The notes: generated by a model not told the origin, from the sequence alone. 64,000 nucleotides of DNA from Oscillospiraceae bacterium (GCA_015068725.1 SVKA01000001.1:62001-126000), one strand, 5' to 3'. Shown: positions 34,265 to 44,688, counted from the first letter of the stretch. Made by a program: numbers and translations.

Positions 34265-35524
34265 TTATACAATTTCAGGTGTGGGCAGCATAGCTGAGCC
34301 CCATACGGAAGAATGCCACTTTGTCTGTGCTTTTAAGATGCTTTCTGTTTTATAAAACGAAAGTCCCATATAGCTTTCGATGTCGTCTGTTATGCCCGAG
34401 CGTCTAAATAGGGTATAGCGCGTTTCGTACCTGCCTGGTGCAAGTGTGCTCATATCAAAGCTCAGAGTAACACTTTCATTTTGACCTGCTTTGCCCGAGT
34501 AGAAATCATACAGCATTGAGGTTGCAACGCTTTTTAATGTGGAGTCATATACTGTCAACCTGAAACACAAGTCGGTTATGTCGTCTTTATTTGTCCAGTT
34601 AATATTTATATTCAACATTCCGTTTTCGTCTGTTGTGTTTGCATTTGATGGGTAGGACGCACCCAAAAGGTTAACCGCTCTTTGTTTGTTTTTAAGCTTT
34701 TTTGAAAGATTGTTTTCATCAAAAGTCATATGCGTTTCGCTGTGTGTACCTGACGAGAGATAATGCTTTATTGCTTCGTCTGTATCGCCGTCATATATAA
34801 TTTTACCTTTATCAAGCACAATTGTCCTTGTGCACAGATTTTTTACTGTGTCCATATTATGACTTACATATAATATGGTACGATTTTCTTCTTCGGCAAT
34901 ACTGCGCATTTTTTCTATACATTTTCTTACAAAAGCGGCATCGCCGACAGCGAGAACCTCATCCATAATAAGTATCTCCGAATTAAGATGCGCCGCAACT
35001 GCAAATGCAAGCTTTACATACATACCTGAAGAATAACGCTTTATTGGCGTATCAATGAACTGTTCACACTCAGAAAATTCAATTATGTCATCGAGTTTTT
35101 CATCCACTTCACGTCTGCTCATGCCCAGTATTGCACCGTTTAAATATATGTTTTCTCTGCCTGTAAGCTCTGCGTGAAAGCCTGTGCCGATTTCAAGCAT
35201 ACTTGAAACTCTTCCGTCAAGATAAACGCATCCGTCTGTGGGAGCGGTAATGCGTGAAAGTATTTTAAGAAGCGTCGATTTGCCCGCGCCGTTTCGTCCG
35301 ATGATGCCGACGGTTTCACCTTTATTTATTGAAAAAGATACATCGTCAAGTGCGGTAAAGGTTTCATTTTTGTCATAATTTTTTGAGCCTATTTTTGTGT
35401 TTGGGTCGTCTTTTCCAAAAAGACGCGCAAAAAAGCTTTGTGAACTGCCAAGAAGGGTGCGACCGCCTATTTCACCAAGCTTGTAGCATTTTTTTATATT
35501 TTCTGCTCTTATGATTTCACTCAC
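34265..35524 (-). CDS. ABC transporter ATPase of a polysaccharide exporter (Wzt/TagH type)
   Basis: The 419-residue protein has an ABC domain with Walker A GRNGAGKST, signature YSSGMYVKLAF and Walker B ILIMDEVLAVGD, with the ..YSSGM and N-terminal TFTALDDVSFSI features of the ABC-5 polysaccharide group. A C-terminal beta-rich domain of about 150 residues follows and resembles the carbohydrate-binding domain of Wzt, which recognises the capped glycan. The frame is open to 35566, but GGAGG stands 8 nt before GTG 35524, the start I chose. It lies 13 nt after the permease and would power export of a cell-wall glycan across the membrane. Confidence 0.93.
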   Translation of the reverse strand: MSEIIRAENIKKCYKLGEIGGRTLLGSSQSFFARLFGKDDPNTKIGSKNYDKNETFTALDDVSFSINKGETVGIIGRNGAGKSTLLKILSRITAPTDGCVYLDGRVSSMLEIGTGFHAELTGRENIYLNGAILGMSRREVDEKLDDIIEFSECEQFIDTPIKRYSSGMYVKLAFAVAAHLNSEILIMDEVLAVGDAAFVRKCIEKMRSIAEEENRTILYVSHNMDTVKNLCTRTIVLDKGKIIYDGDTDEAIKHYLSSGTHSETHMTFDENNLSKKLKNKQRAVNLLGASYPSNANTTDENGMLNININWTNKDDITDLCFRLTVYDSTLKSVATSMLYDFYSGKAGQNESVTLSFDMSTLAPGRYETRYTLFRRSGITDDIESYMGLSFYKTESILKAQTKWHSSVWGSAMLPTPEIV

Positions 35525-35537
35525 CTGTATCGCCTCC

Positions 35538-36377
35538 TTATATAGTATCCATAAAGGTTCTTTCAACTTTGCCGAAAAGAACGATTCCTACTGTAAGTAC
35601 AACAAGTGTTGTCAAGAAAGATATTCCAAGATACCCCCACGAGAACATGCCTGCACCCAAAAAAGCATAACGAAATGCCTCTATTATGGGCGCCATTGGG
35701 TTTAACATAAATAGTGGCAGAAGAGATGCGTCTATTTGTGATGCGGGATATACTACGGGTGTAAGATACATCCACAAGGTTATCCCAAAGCCTACAAGAA
35801 CTGACAAATCACGATATTTGGTAGTAAGTGAAGATACTATTATGCCAAGGCCTATACTTAAAAGTGCGCATGTTATAATAAGAACGGGTGTAATAAGTAT
35901 GTACGCATTTGGCGATATAGCGCCGACGCAGGTATAATATATAACGAAGCATAAGTACATTATAAATTGCACGCCAAAATTAATCATTGCTGAGATTGTT
36001 GTCGATATTGGTGTAATAAGACGTGGAAAATACACCTTGCCAAAAAGTCGTGCATTTGAAACAAAGGTGTTTGAATTTTTTGAAAGACACGTCGCAAAAT
36101 ATGTCCAGACAATATTTGATGACATATAGAATAGGAAGTCGGGCGCCTCGTCTGTCGGAAGATTTGCAATGTTTCCAAATACTATTGTAAATATAAGAGT
36201 AGTAATCAGAGGGTTTATTATAAACCATAATGGCCCGAGAATTGTCTGTTTGTACATTGCCAGAAAATCTCTTTTGACAAAAAGCCAGATAAGCTCGCGC
36301 GAGGAAAAAAGCTCGCCAAGCTTTAGATTGAAAAGTTTATCTTTGGGACGTATTATGGTTTGAAAATTTTTTGACAC
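35538..36377 (-). CDS. ABC-2 type polysaccharide export permease (Wzm/TagG type)
   Basis: The protein of about 279 residues has six membrane helices preceded by the amphipathic ELIWLFVKRDFLAMYKQTILGPLWFIINPL segment that marks ABC-2 exporters of O-antigen and teichoic acid. VVYPASQI and LNPMAPIIEAFRYAFLG near the C-terminus also match. GTG 36386 abuts the AAAGGG ribosome site; GTG 36377 has the normal 8-nt gap and is chosen. Together with the ATPase it forms a complete exporter, but no biosynthetic glycan genes accompany it here. Confidence 0.93.
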   Translation of the reverse strand: MSKNFQTIIRPKDKLFNLKLGELFSSRELIWLFVKRDFLAMYKQTILGPLWFIINPLITTLIFTIVFGNIANLPTDEAPDFLFYMSSNIVWTYFATCLSKNSNTFVSNARLFGKVYFPRLITPISTTISAMINFGVQFIMYLCFVIYYTCVGAISPNAYILITPVLIITCALLSIGLGIIVSSLTTKYRDLSVLVGFGITLWMYLTPVVYPASQIDASLLPLFMLNPMAPIIEAFRYAFLGAGMFSWGYLGISFLTTLVVLTVGIVLFGKVERTFMDTI

Positions 36378-36460
36378 GTTTTTCACCCTTTATTAAATAT
36401 TGAAAAAATAATATATCATAATTATATCATAAAAGAATTCGAAATCAATAAAAATATGGT

Positions 36461-36489
36461 TTGACAAAGCAAAAAAAATAATGTATACT
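36461..36489 (+). promoter_or_regulatory. Sigma-A promoter of rpsT
   Basis: TTGACA (36461-36466) and TATACT (36484-36489) have a 17-nt spacer. The leader to the start codon is about 150 nt, contains a small GGC..GCC hairpin near 36503-36518 and could take part in S20 autoregulation. Confidence 0.85.
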
Positions 36490-36643
36490 GTCTTTGCTGT
36501 ATAGGCATGAACGCCTGTAAGAGTATGCGTTTTATCGAAAAACGGATAAATTTTAAAAAAAATTAAAATTTTGCTTGCAATTTCGTTTTTTGTGTGGTAA
36601 ACTATATCAAGTAATTTTATGTTTCAGGTTGGAGGTGAATGGA

Positions 36644-36910
36644 TTGCCTAATATTAAATCAGCAAAAAAGAGAGTAAAGGTTATTAAAACTAAGACGCTT
36701 AAAAATCAGATGGTTAAATCAGCGCTTAAGACTCAGATAAAGAAGTTTGAGGCTGCTGCAGCTGCAGGTGATAAGGCTGTTGCTACAGAGGCTTTCAACA
36801 TTACGGTTAAAAAGATTGACCAGGCAGCTTCGAAGGGTATATTGAAGAAGAACACTGCTGCAAGAAGAAAGTCTAAGCTTGCGACTACTCTTAATAAGGT
36901 AGGAGCGTAA
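36644..36910 (+). CDS. rpsT: Ribosomal protein S20
   Basis: The 88-residue, Lys/Ala-rich three-helix protein (PNIKSAKKRVK at the start, KNTAARRKSKLATTLNK at the end) binds the 5' domain of 16S rRNA. Translation begins at TTG 36644, 8 nt after GGAGG; the frame upstream is open but unused. A UUG start is also used for S20 in E. coli, where it matters for autogenous control, so the weak start may be functional here. It is a monocistronic gene with its own promoter and terminator. Confidence 0.96.
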   Translation: MPNIKSAKKRVKVIKTKTLKNQMVKSALKTQIKKFEAAAAAGDKAVATEAFNITVKKIDQAASKGILKKNTAARRKSKLATTLNKVGA

Positions 36911-36928
36911 TTTTAATTGCATCGTGAC

Positions 36929-36959
36929 AAAAGATATGTCAAAAGGACATATCTTTTTT
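36929..36959 (+). terminator. Intrinsic terminator after rpsT
   Basis: AAAAGATATGTC (36929-36940) pairs with GACATATCTTTT (36946-36957), followed by more T. Confidence 0.92.
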
Positions 36960-37091
36960 GCTTTCTCGCATTTTGAAATTTAATTTTTGGTTGAAAAGAG
37001 ATAAAAAATATTTGTGAATATTGCATAAAAAATACCAAAAAATTTCGTAAAAATTTTTTGCAAAATTTTTTGAGAAAAATGCTAAAAAAGC

Positions 37092-37120
37092 TTGCATTTT
37101 TTCCTTATATAAGGTAAAAT
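37092..37120 (+). promoter_or_regulatory. Promoter of the S10-spc-alpha ribosomal operon
   Basis: TTGCAT (37092-37097) and TAAAAT (37115-37120) have a 17-nt spacer, after an AT-rich UP-element-like tract (36985-37085). The predicted start near 37127 leaves a leader of about 330 nt before rpsJ. Confidence 0.75.
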
Positions 37121-37126
37121 ATTATC

Positions 37127-37455
37127 TGTTGTGACATGGCATACGATGAAACGGGAGGTTGCGAACGAGAAAAGTTCGGTTTTTCCGTGGAGAATGTCCG
37201 ATTCCTGAAACCGGGCGACAAGTCACGCTGCACTTATGCATATCTTGCAGCTTGCTTATCCTGCAAAGCAGGGGGCTTTTGCGCGTTTGCGCAAGGGCTG
37301 ATTGTTTTTGCGTTATTACCCGGCGTACTCGAGATGGGAATGTCCGGGTTTTATTAGGGAAAAGGCGGGAACACCCGGCAGGGTGTAAGCATGCAAAGGT
37401 GCGTGCTGTCGTATGTGTAACAACCGAAAAAACAAAAATCAAAGGAGGTAAAACT
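37127..37455 (+). promoter_or_regulatory. Long structured leader of the S10 operon
   Basis: This non-coding stretch is much more GC-rich than its surroundings and holds several hairpins: GAAC/GTTC and CGGTTT/AAACCG (37163-37215 region), CCTGC-AAA-GCAGG (37260-37272), GCGC-GTTT-GCGC (37286 region), ACCCGG/CCGGGT (37319-37353) and ACACCC-GGCA-GGGTGT (37371-37386). No known riboswitch is recognised. The likely role is autogenous control of the operon by one of its own proteins (L4 does this in Gammaproteobacteria) or processing. No T-tract terminator was found in it. Confidence 0.55.
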
Positions 37456-37767
37456 ATGGCAGCAACTCAGAAAATCAGAATCAGACTCAAGGGCTATGAC
37501 CACGTTTTAGTTGATCAGTCAGCTGAAAAGATTGTGGAAACAGCCAAGAGAACAGGCGCAAAGGTATCGGGTCCTATTCCGCTACCGACAAAGAAGGAGG
37601 TTGTTACAATCCTTCGCGCAGTTCACAAGTACAAGGATTCTAGAGAGCAGTTTGAGATGCGTACACACAAAAGATTAATCGATGTGCTTGTACCCACTCA
37701 AAAAACAATAGAGGCTCTTACAAAGCTCGATTTGCCGGCAGGCGTTGATATCGAGATCAAGCTATAA
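37456..37767 (+). CDS. rpsJ: Ribosomal protein S10 (NusE)
   Basis: The 103-residue protein ([12 protein letters not shown] at the start, KSREQ-like loop, [10 protein letters not shown] at the end) sits in the 30S head and also acts as NusE in antitermination. The start is ATG 37456 behind AAAGGAGG; the open frame extending to 37159 is leader sequence. It is the first gene of a 29-gene run of translation genes ending at rplQ. Confidence 0.98.
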   Translation: MAATQKIRIRLKGYDHVLVDQSAEKIVETAKRTGAKVSGPIPLPTKKEVVTILRAVHKYKDSREQFEMRTHKRLIDVLVPTQKTIEALTKLDLPAGVDIEIKL

Positions 37768-37870
37768 TAAAATTTATGGCTTGGGAGTTGTAGCGGCAAT
37801 AAAATTGCTGCTGCGGGTCAAGTTTGCCGCTAAAGCGGTAAACCAATAACCTATAAGGAGGAGAAAGGAA

Positions 37871-38500
37871 ATGAAAAAAGCAATTTTGGGAACAAAACTC
37901 GGCATGTCGCAAATCTTCATGGAAGACGGCAAGCTAATTCCCGTAACTGTTGTTCACGCTGAGCCAAACGTAGTTGTTCAGAAGAAGACAGTTGAAACAG
38001 ACGGCTATGATGCAGTTCAGGTCGGCTATCTCAATAAGAGAGAAAAACTTGCAAACAAGCCTGAAAAAGGACACTTTGCAAAGGCAAACGTTCCGGTTAA
38101 GCGCGTGTTAAAGGAGCTTAAGCTTGATAACGCAGCTGAGCTAAACGTTGGCGATGAAATCGTTGTAACTTCATTCGAGGTTGGCGAGAGAATCGACGTA
38201 ACAGGTATTTCAAAGGGTAAAGGATTTGCAGGTTCAATCAAAAGACATGGACAGCACATCGGTCCTAAGAGCCATGGTTCCGGTTACCACAGAGGTTCAG
38301 GTTCAATGGGCGCTTGCTCAGACCCCTCAAAGGTAAGAAAGGGCAAGAAGCTTCCGGGACATATGGGTGTTGAGAAGGTTACAATTCAAAATCTTGATAT
38401 AGTAAAGATTGATGCTGAAAATAACCTTATCTGTGTTAAAGGTGCTATCCCCGGTGCAAAGGGAAGCGTTGTAGTATTGAAGAACACAGTTAAGGCGTAA
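37871..38500 (+). CDS. rplC: Ribosomal protein L3
   Basis: The 209-residue protein binds 23S rRNA near the peptidyl transferase centre. [10 protein letters not shown] at the N-terminus and the long basic loop [20 protein letters not shown] are diagnostic. The 103-nt gap from rpsJ contains a TTTGCCGCT/AGCGGTAAA hairpin. Confidence 0.98.
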   Translation: MKKAILGTKLGMSQIFMEDGKLIPVTVVHAEPNVVVQKKTVETDGYDAVQVGYLNKREKLANKPEKGHFAKANVPVKRVLKELKLDNAAELNVGDEIVVTSFEVGERIDVTGISKGKGFAGSIKRHGQHIGPKSHGSGYHRGSGSMGACSDPSKVRKGKKLPGHMGVEKVTIQNLDIVKIDAENNLICVKGAIPGAKGSVVVLKNTVKA

Positions 38501-38532
38501 TCGATTTTTATTGGAAAGGAGGAAAAACAGTA

Positions 38533-39159
38533 ATGGCTAAATTGGATTTATACAATATGAGCGGTGAGAAAACCGGCACAATTGATGTAAAGGACGAAAT
38601 CTTCGGCGTTGAAGTTAAAAAGAGCGTTCTTCACGATGTTGTTGTAAATTATCTTGCTAATCAGAGACAAGGCACACAGAGCGCACTTACCCGTACAGAA
38701 GTTCGCGGCGGCGGTATTAAGCCGTGGAGACAGAAGGGTACAGGCCGTGCAAGACAGGGTAGCATCCGTGCTCCTCAATGGACAGGCGGTGGCGTTGTGT
38801 TTGCTCCAAAGCCGAGAGATTATTCTTACAGATTAAATAAGAAGGTAAAAGCTCTTGCTCTTAAGATGGCTCTTTCGTCAAAAGTTGCAAGCGAGGACAT
38901 TATCGTAGTTGATGGTCTTAAGTTTGATGAAATCAAGACATCAGCAGCAGCAAAGATGCTCAGTGCACTCGGCGTAAGCGATAAAGCACTTGTTGTATCA
39001 GCTGCAAACGATATAAACATGTACAAGTCGGTAAGAAACATTGAAGGCGTATGTGCAAGCAATGTTGACACACTTAACGTATATGAGATATTAAATCATA
39101 AGAAATTTATCATAGCTAAGGATGCTGTGGAGAAAATTGAGGAGGTGTGCGCACAATGA
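38533..39159 (+). CDS. rplD: Ribosomal protein L4
   Basis: The 208-residue protein lines the exit tunnel. The extended tunnel loop ([19 protein letters not shown], about 60-78) is intact. In Gammaproteobacteria L4 represses its own operon and binds RNase E; this makes it a candidate ligand of the structured rpsJ leader. The stop overlaps the rplW start (ATGA). Confidence 0.98.
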   Translation: MAKLDLYNMSGEKTGTIDVKDEIFGVEVKKSVLHDVVVNYLANQRQGTQSALTRTEVRGGGIKPWRQKGTGRARQGSIRAPQWTGGGVVFAPKPRDYSYRLNKKVKALALKMALSSKVASEDIIVVDGLKFDEIKTSAAAKMLSALGVSDKALVVSAANDINMYKSVRNIEGVCASNVDTLNVYEILNHKKFIIAKDAVEKIEEVCAQ

Positions 39160-39452
39160 CATTCGCTCACGATATCATAATCCGTCCTGTTATATCAGAA
39201 CATTCTATGGAACAGATGGAGAACAGAACGTACACCTTTGAAGTAAAGATTGACGCTAACAAAATCCAGATTGCAAACGCAATCGAAGAGATTTTCGGCG
39301 TTAAGGTTGAAAAGGTTACAACAATTCGCATGCAGGGTAAGATGAAGAGAATGGGTGCTCATCAGGGCAGACGTGCTTCCTATAAGAAAGCTATGATTAA
39401 GCTTACAGAGGACAGCAAAACAATCGAATTCTTCGAAGGCATGGCACAATAA
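39156..39452 (+). CDS. rplW: Ribosomal protein L23
   Basis: The 98-residue protein at the tunnel exit docks trigger factor and SRP. The typical [11 protein letters not shown] and [14 protein letters not shown] segments are present. GTG 39147 is directly behind the ribosome site, so ATG 39156 (10-nt gap) is the start, overlapping rplD. Confidence 0.97.
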   Translation: MTFAHDIIIRPVISEHSMEQMENRTYTFEVKIDANKIQIANAIEEIFGVKVEKVTTIRMQGKMKRMGAHQGRRASYKKAMIKLTEDSKTIEFFEGMAQ

Positions 39453-39497
39453 GAAAACAGTTAGAAAATATTAATTAGGTAAGGAGTGACAATTAGG

Positions 39498-40331
39498 ATG
39501 GCGATTAAAAAGTATAATCCTACTTCTCCTGCAAGAAGACATATGACAGTGTCCGCTTTTGAGGAAATAACAACAAATACTCCTGAGCGTTCGTTGTTAG
39601 AGCCTATTAAAAAGAATGCAGGTAGAAACTCATATGGTAGAATCACCGTTCGTCATCGCGGCGGCGGTAATCGCAGAAAATACAGAATAATCGACTTTAA
39701 GAGAAATAAAGACGGTATAAAAGCAAACATTGTATCAATCGAGTACGATCCGAACAGAAGCGCAAACATTGCACTTTTGCAGTATGAAGACGGCGAGAAG
39801 AGATACATCATTGCACCTTATGGAATTAAAGTTGGCGATACACTTATAAGTGGTAGCGGCGCTGACATTAAGCCAGGTAACGCAATGAAAATCGAGGATA
39901 TCCCCGTTGGTACACTTATCCACAACATCGAGCTTTCACCCGGTCGTGGTGGTCAGCTTGTTCGTGGTGCAGGTACAAGTGCACAGCTTATGGCTAAAGA
40001 TGGTGGTTATGCACAGGTACGTCTTCCTTCGGGCGAGGTTCGTATGATAAGACTTGATTGCAAAGCTACAATAGGCCAGGTTGGTAACATTGATTATGAA
40101 AACATCAAAATCGGTAAAGCAGGTAGAAAACGCCACATGGGCTTTAGACCTACTGTTCGTGGTAGCGTAATGAACCCGTGCGATCACCCTCATGGTGGTG
40201 GTGAAGGTAAGTCGCCTATTGGTAGACCGTCGCCTGTTACACCGTGGGGTAAACCGGCACTTGGTCTTAAGACACGTTCTAAGAAGAACAAGTCAGACAA
40301 GTTTATCGTTAAGAGAAGAAACCAAAAGTAA
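39498..40331 (+). CDS. rplB: Ribosomal protein L2
   Basis: The 277-residue protein supports subunit joining and peptide-bond formation. The universally conserved [19 protein letters not shown] loop with its essential His is present near residues 222-240. ATG 39498 is preferred over GTG 39486, which overlaps the GGAG site. Confidence 0.98.
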   Translation: MAIKKYNPTSPARRHMTVSAFEEITTNTPERSLLEPIKKNAGRNSYGRITVRHRGGGNRRKYRIIDFKRNKDGIKANIVSIEYDPNRSANIALLQYEDGEKRYIIAPYGIKVGDTLISGSGADIKPGNAMKIEDIPVGTLIHNIELSPGRGGQLVRGAGTSAQLMAKDGGYAQVRLPSGEVRMIRLDCKATIGQVGNIDYENIKIGKAGRKRHMGFRPTVRGSVMNPCDHPHGGGEGKSPIGRPSPVTPWGKPALGLKTRSKKNKSDKFIVKRRNQK

Positions 40332-40375
40332 TATAAATTAAGAAGATTTATATTTACCGGAAGGAGGAAGCAAAT

Positions 40376-40648
40376 ATGGGTAGATCTATTAAAAAAGGGC
40401 CATACGTTGAAGAAAGGCTCATGAAAAGAATTGTTGCCATGAACGAGTCTAACACAAAAGCTGTTGTTAAGACTTGGTCAAGAGCATCGACAATATTCCC
40501 CGAGATGGTTGGACACACAATTGCCGTGCACGACGGAAGAAAGCATGTTCCGGTGTTTATCAGCGAGGACATGGTTGGCAATAAGCTTGGCGAATTTGCT
40601 CCGACAAGGACATATAAGGGCCACGCAGGTGCAAAATCATCGAAATAA
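40376..40648 (+). CDS. rpsS: Ribosomal protein S19
   Basis: The 90-residue head protein has [14 protein letters not shown] at the start and [16 protein letters not shown] near the end, as in all bacterial S19. GGAGG precedes the ATG. Confidence 0.98.
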   Translation: MGRSIKKGPYVEERLMKRIVAMNESNTKAVVKTWSRASTIFPEMVGHTIAVHDGRKHVPVFISEDMVGNKLGEFAPTRTYKGHAGAKSSK

Positions 40649-40687
40649 TTAGAAATGTTCGTCGAATGATGAAAGGAGGATACCAAG

Positions 40688-41023
40688 GTGGAAGCTAAGG
40701 CAGTTTTAAACTATGCGCGTATTTCAAATCGTAAGGTTGGCATCGTGCTTGATTTAATAAGAAATAAGCCTGTTGATGAAGCAAGAGCAATACTCAGACA
40801 TACTCCAAAGGCTGCTTCGATATTAGTTGAGAAGCTTTTGGCGTCAGCTGTAGCAAATGCTGAAAACAACTTCAACATGGATACAAGTAAATTGTACGTT
40901 TCTGAAACGTTTGCAAACCAGGGTCCTACGCTTAAGAGAGTAAGACCGAGAGCACAGGGAAGAGCATTCCGTATCAGAAAGAGAACAAGTCATATTACAG
41001 TAGTAGTTAAAGAAAAGGAATAA
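40688..41023 (+). CDS. rplV: Ribosomal protein L22
   Basis: The 111-residue protein has the tunnel-constriction hairpin in [22 protein letters not shown]. It starts at GTG 40688 behind AAAGGAGG. Confidence 0.98.
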   Translation: MEAKAVLNYARISNRKVGIVLDLIRNKPVDEARAILRHTPKAASILVEKLLASAVANAENNFNMDTSKLYVSETFANQGPTLKRVRPRAQGRAFRIRKRTSHITVVVKEKE

Positions 41024-41039
41024 AGAGAGGAGGTTTCTC

Positions 41040-41714
41040 ATGGGACAGAAAGTTAATCCGCATGGACTTAGAGTCGGTGTAATTAAGGACTGGGATTCAA
41101 AGTGGTTCGCAAATGACAGTGTTTTTGGCGACACACTTGTTGAAGACTACAAAATAAGAAAGTTTTTGAAAAAAGCATTGTATGAGGCAGGCGTTTCCAA
41201 GTTTGAGATTGAAAGAAAGGGCGCAAAGCTCGTTGTTAATATCTATGCTGCAAAACCCGGTATTATTATCGGTCGCGGCGGCGAGGAAATCGGCAAGCTT
41301 AAAGTAAAGCTTGCAAAGCTTACAAACAAGGCTGAAAATGATGTAAATATTAACATTGTTGAGGTTAAGGTTCCCGATATGTGCGCACAGCTTGTTGCTG
41401 AGAATATTGCCGCACAGCTCGAGAGAAGAATTTCCTTCAGACGTGCAATGAAGCAGTGCATGGGACGTTCAATGAAGATGGGCGCGAAGGGTATTAAAAC
41501 CTGCGTATCAGGACGTTTAGGCGGTGCTGAAATTGCAAGAAGCGAGCATTATCATGAAGGTACAATTCCGCTTCAGACATTGAGAGCAGATATTGACTAT
41601 GGTTTTGCAGAAGCAGATACATCCTATGGTAAAATCGGTGTTAAGGTTTGGATTTACAAGGGTGAAATTCTTCCGGAGAGCAAAGCTTCAAAGAAAGCGG
41701 AAGGAGGCAAATAA
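41040..41714 (+). CDS. rpsC: Ribosomal protein S3
   Basis: The 224-residue protein forms part of the mRNA entry channel. [15 protein letters not shown], the KH loop [11 protein letters not shown] and the C-terminal [21 protein letters not shown] are clear. Confidence 0.98.
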   Translation: MGQKVNPHGLRVGVIKDWDSKWFANDSVFGDTLVEDYKIRKFLKKALYEAGVSKFEIERKGAKLVVNIYAAKPGIIIGRGGEEIGKLKVKLAKLTNKAENDVNINIVEVKVPDMCAQLVAENIAAQLERRISFRRAMKQCMGRSMKMGAKGIKTCVSGRLGGAEIARSEHYHEGTIPLQTLRADIDYGFAEADTSYGKIGVKVWIYKGEILPESKASKKAEGGK

Positions 41715-41716
41715 GA

Positions 41717-42151
41717 ATGTTATTACCGAAAAGAGTAAAACACAGAAAGGTAATGCGTGGCAGAATGAAAGGTAAGGCAACACGCGGCAACGTTGTTACC
41801 TATGGTGAATACGGCTTGCAGGCTCTTGAGCCGGCATGGATCACCTCAAATCAGATTGAGGCTGCCCGTATTGCTATGACAAGATATATCAAGAGAGGCG
41901 GTCAGGTTTGGATTAAGATATTCCCTGACAAGCCTGTAACAGAAAAACCTGCTGAAACTCGTATGGGTAGCGGTAAGGGCTCACCTGAGTACTGGGTAGC
42001 CGTTGTAAAACCGGGCAGAGTTATGTTTGAAATCGGCGGCGTATCAGAAGAGGCTGCTCGCGAGGCTATGCGTCTTGCGATGCACAAATTGCCAATAAAG
42101 TGCAAGTTTGTGGTACGTGAGGATAAGGAGGCGTCTGCAGATGAAAGTTAA
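41717..42151 (+). CDS. rplP: Ribosomal protein L16
   Basis: The 144-residue protein lies near the A-site tRNA. It has [10 protein letters not shown] at the start and [22 protein letters not shown], which carries the arginine hydroxylated in some bacteria. It begins 2 nt after rpsC and overlaps rpmC by 11 nt. Confidence 0.98.
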   Translation: MLLPKRVKHRKVMRGRMKGKATRGNVVTYGEYGLQALEPAWITSNQIEAARIAMTRYIKRGGQVWIKIFPDKPVTEKPAETRMGSGKGSPEYWVAVVKPGRVMFEIGGVSEEAAREAMRLAMHKLPIKCKFVVREDKEASADES

Positions 42152-42332
42152 TGAAATCAGAGATTTAACCACCGAAGAATTGGATGTTAAATTAAGCGAG
42201 CTTAAAGCAGAGCTTTTCAACTTGAGATTTCAGAATGCTACAAACCAGCTTGACAATCCTATAAAAATTGCAGATGTGAAAAAGAGCATTGCAAGAGTTA
42301 AAACAATAATCCGCGAACGCGAATTGGTTTAA
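42141..42332 (+). CDS. rpmC: Ribosomal protein L29
   Basis: This 63-residue two-helix protein ([29 protein letters not shown]) lies at the tunnel exit. ATG 42141 has AAGGAGG upstream within rplP; the longer frame from 42108 is not used. Confidence 0.97.
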   Translation: MKVNEIRDLTTEELDVKLSELKAELFNLRFQNATNQLDNPIKIADVKKSIARVKTIIRERELV

Positions 42333-42371
42333 TGGATATGGTTTGTGTATTTATGAAAGGAGGAAAAGACT

Positions 42372-42632
42372 GTGTCTGAAGCAAGAAATCAGAGAAAAGT
42401 AAGAATCGGCAAGGTTGTAAGTAACAAGATGGATAAAACTATAACCGTTGCGATTGAATACAACGTTAAACATCCTCTTTACGGTAAAATCGTAAAGAAA
42501 ACCTACAAATTGAAGGCGCATGATGAAAATAACACATGCGGTATCGGCGATAGAGTAAAGGTAATGGAAACAAGACCGCTTTCCAAGCAGAAGCGTTGGA
42601 GATTGGTTGAAATCGTTGAGAAGGCTCAGTAA
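42372..42632 (+). CDS. rpsQ: Ribosomal protein S17
   Basis: The 86-residue OB-fold protein has [19 protein letters not shown] and the YKAHDENN-type loop. It starts at GTG 42372 behind AAAGGAGG. Confidence 0.97.
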   Translation: MSEARNQRKVRIGKVVSNKMDKTITVAIEYNVKHPLYGKIVKKTYKLKAHDENNTCGIGDRVKVMETRPLSKQKRWRLVEIVEKAQ

Positions 42633-42662
42633 TAAATCGGACTGAGGAAGGAGGAGATTTTC

Positions 42663-43031
42663 GTGATCCAACCACAAACAAGAATGAAGGTTGCTGACAA
42701 CACTGGTGCAAAAGAGATTATGTGCATTCGTGTAATGGGCGGCTCGAAAAGAAAGTTTGCGAATATAGGCGACGTAGTTGTTGCCAGCGTTAAAAAGGCA
42801 ACGCCCGGCGGTGTTGTAAAAAAGGGTGATGTTGTTAAGGCTGTTATCGTTCGCTCTGTTAAGGGCGTAAGAAGAAACGATGGTACACACATTCGTTTTG
42901 ACGAGAACGCAGCTGTTATAATCAGAGATGATAAGAACCCGAGAGGTACACGTATCTTTGGACCTGTTGCAAGAGAGCTCAGAGATAAAGAGTACATGAA
43001 GATTTTATCATTGGCACCCGAAGTACTATAA
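42663..43031 (+). CDS. rplN: Ribosomal protein L14
   Basis: The 122-residue protein at the subunit interface has [18 protein letters not shown] and the conserved [28 protein letters not shown]. It starts at GTG 42663. It is the binding site of the RsfS silencing factor in other bacteria. Confidence 0.98.
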   Translation: MIQPQTRMKVADNTGAKEIMCIRVMGGSKRKFANIGDVVVASVKKATPGGVVKKGDVVKAVIVRSVKGVRRNDGTHIRFDENAAVIIRDDKNPRGTRIFGPVARELRDKEYMKILSLAPEVL

Positions 43032-43046
43032 GGAGGTGGCGAGAGG

Positions 43047-43373
43047 ATGACAAATAAGCTTCATATAAAGTCAGGTGATACTGTAGTAGTATTGTCTGGT
43101 AAAGATAAAGGCAAAAAGGGCAAGGTTTTGAGCGTAAACCCCGAAGACCGTAAGGTAATTGTTGAGGGCGTTTCGGTAGCATCAAGACACACAAAGCCGA
43201 GAAAAGCAGGTGAAACGGGCGGTATTCTTAAGAAGGAAACTCCCATCTATGCTTCAAAGGTAATGCTCGTATGCAACAAATGTGGCTCCGCCGCAAGAAC
43301 GGGCCGTAAAATTTTAGAAGATGGAACAAAAGTTAGATATTGCAAAAAGTGCAACGAAACGTTGGACGACTAA
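43047..43373 (+). CDS. rplX: Ribosomal protein L24
   Basis: The 108-residue assembly protein has a KOW motif (GDTVVVLSGKDKGKKGKVL). Its C-terminus carries two CxxC pairs (VCNKCG and YCKKCN), a probable zinc ribbon seen in some Clostridia. Confidence 0.97.
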   Translation: MTNKLHIKSGDTVVVLSGKDKGKKGKVLSVNPEDRKVIVEGVSVASRHTKPRKAGETGGILKKETPIYASKVMLVCNKCGSAARTGRKILEDGTKVRYCKKCNETLDD

Positions 43374-43397
43374 TCTAATGTAAAAGGAGGTTAGAAA

Positions 43398-43943
43398 ATG
43401 GCAAGACTTAAAGAGTTTTATAAAGACCAGGTGGCTCCTGCACTTATGCAGAAGTTTGGATATAAGAGCGTAATGCAGATTCCGAAGCTTGATAAGATTG
43501 TTATCAACATCGGTATGGGCGATGCTCGTGATAACCCGAAGGCAATTGAGAGCGCTGTAAACGATCTTGCACAGATAACAGGTCAAAAGCCGGTTATTAC
43601 CAAGGCAAGAAAGTCAGTTGCTAACTTTAAACTAAGAGAAGGTATGAACATTGGCTGCAAGGTAACGCTTCGTGATGAGAAAATGTACGAGTTTCTTGAC
43701 AGATTCTTTAACGTAGCACTTCCGAGAGTTCGTGACTTCCGTGGAATCAGTGCAAACTCATTCGACGGCCGTGGCAACTACTCGGTAGGTATCAAAGAGC
43801 AGTTGATATTCCCTGAAATCGATTATGATAAGATTGATAAAATCAGAGGTATGGATATCATAATGGTTACCACCGCAAAGACAGACGAAGAGGCTCGCGA
43901 GTTATTAACACTTATGGGTGCTCCGTTCGCGTCGGCTAATTAA
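43398..43943 (+). CDS. rplE: Ribosomal protein L5
   Basis: The 181-residue protein of the 5S RNA complex contacts the P-site t[39 protein letters not shown] and [18 protein letters not shown] are typical. Confidence 0.98.
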   Translation: MARLKEFYKDQVAPALMQKFGYKSVMQIPKLDKIVINIGMGDARDNPKAIESAVNDLAQITGQKPVITKARKSVANFKLREGMNIGCKVTLRDEKMYEFLDRFFNVALPRVRDFRGISANSFDGRGNYSVGIKEQLIFPEIDYDKIDKIRGMDIIMVTTAKTDEEARELLTLMGAPFASAN

Positions 43944-43959
43944 GGAGGTACACAAAAAA

Positions 43960-44145
43960 ATGGCTAAAAAAGCGATGATTTTAAAACAGCAGAAGGCTCC
44001 CAAATACAGCACACAGGCTTATAACCGTTGCAAAATTTGCGGAAGACCGCATGCTTATTTAAGAAAGTACGGCATTTGCCGTATCTGCTTTAGAGAATTA
44101 GCTTACAAGGGTCAGATCCCGGGTGTTAAAAAGGCAAGCTGGTAA
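43960..44145 (+). CDS. rpsZ: Ribosomal protein S14, zinc-binding type
   Basis: This 61-residue form has the zinc ligands C24, C27, C40 and C43 ([19 protein letters not shown]). ATG 43960 follows AAGGAGG; the frame to 43918 is the end of rplE in another frame. A zinc-free S14 paralogue may exist elsewhere but is not in the window. Confidence 0.98.
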   Translation: MAKKAMILKQQKAPKYSTQAYNRCKICGRPHAYLRKYGICRICFRELAYKGQIPGVKKASW

Positions 44146-44250
44146 GAATAAGCAGATGCAGGCTAAAAAAGCCGCGTAGGTAAAAATAATTGTCATGGCA
44201 GTAGTGCATAAGCTGCCACGGCATCCAAGTTTTTGGAAGGAGGTAAAAAA

Positions 44251-44649
44251 ATGCAAATTACAGATCCTATTGCAGACTTGCTTACACGTATAAGAAACGC
44301 AAGTAATGCAAAACACGAAACGGTTGACATCCCCGCTTCCAATATGAAAAAAGCGATTGCGAAGATTTTGTTGGATGAAGGATATATAAAGAATTTTCAG
44401 CTTATTGAGGATTCAAAGCAGGGTATTATCAGAGTAACATTGAAGTACGGTGAGAACAAATCCAAGGTTATAACAGGCCTTAAGAGAGTTTCACGTCCCG
44501 GACTTCGTATATATGCAGGTGCGGACGAGCTTCCGAAGGTGCTTCGTGGACTCGGTATAGCAATTATTTCCACATCAAAGGGCATAATGACTGATAAAGA
44601 GGCCCGTGCAAATCACATCGGTGGCGAAGTGCTGGCATTCATTTGGTAG
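44251..44649 (+). CDS. rpsH: Ribosomal protein S8
   Basis: The 132-residue protein binds 16S rRNA helix 21. It has [13 protein letters not shown] at the start and [19 protein letters not shown] near the end. ATG 44251 lies behind GGAAGGAGG. In E. coli S8 represses the spc genes by binding the rplE mRNA. Confidence 0.98.
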   Translation: MQITDPIADLLTRIRNASNAKHETVDIPASNMKKAIAKILLDEGYIKNFQLIEDSKQGIIRVTLKYGENKSKVITGLKRVSRPGLRIYAGADELPKVLRGLGIAIISTSKGIMTDKEARANHIGGEVLAFIW

Positions 44650-44688
44650 TATATCGCTTTGAGTATTAATTAGGAGGTGTAACACAAA

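Noticed and set aside
37136-37357. 73-codon ORF starting ATG in the rpsJ leader
   Set aside because: There is no Shine-Dalgarno before the ATG, the product has no recognisable features, and the region is full of hairpins. A leader peptide cannot be excluded but is not supported.
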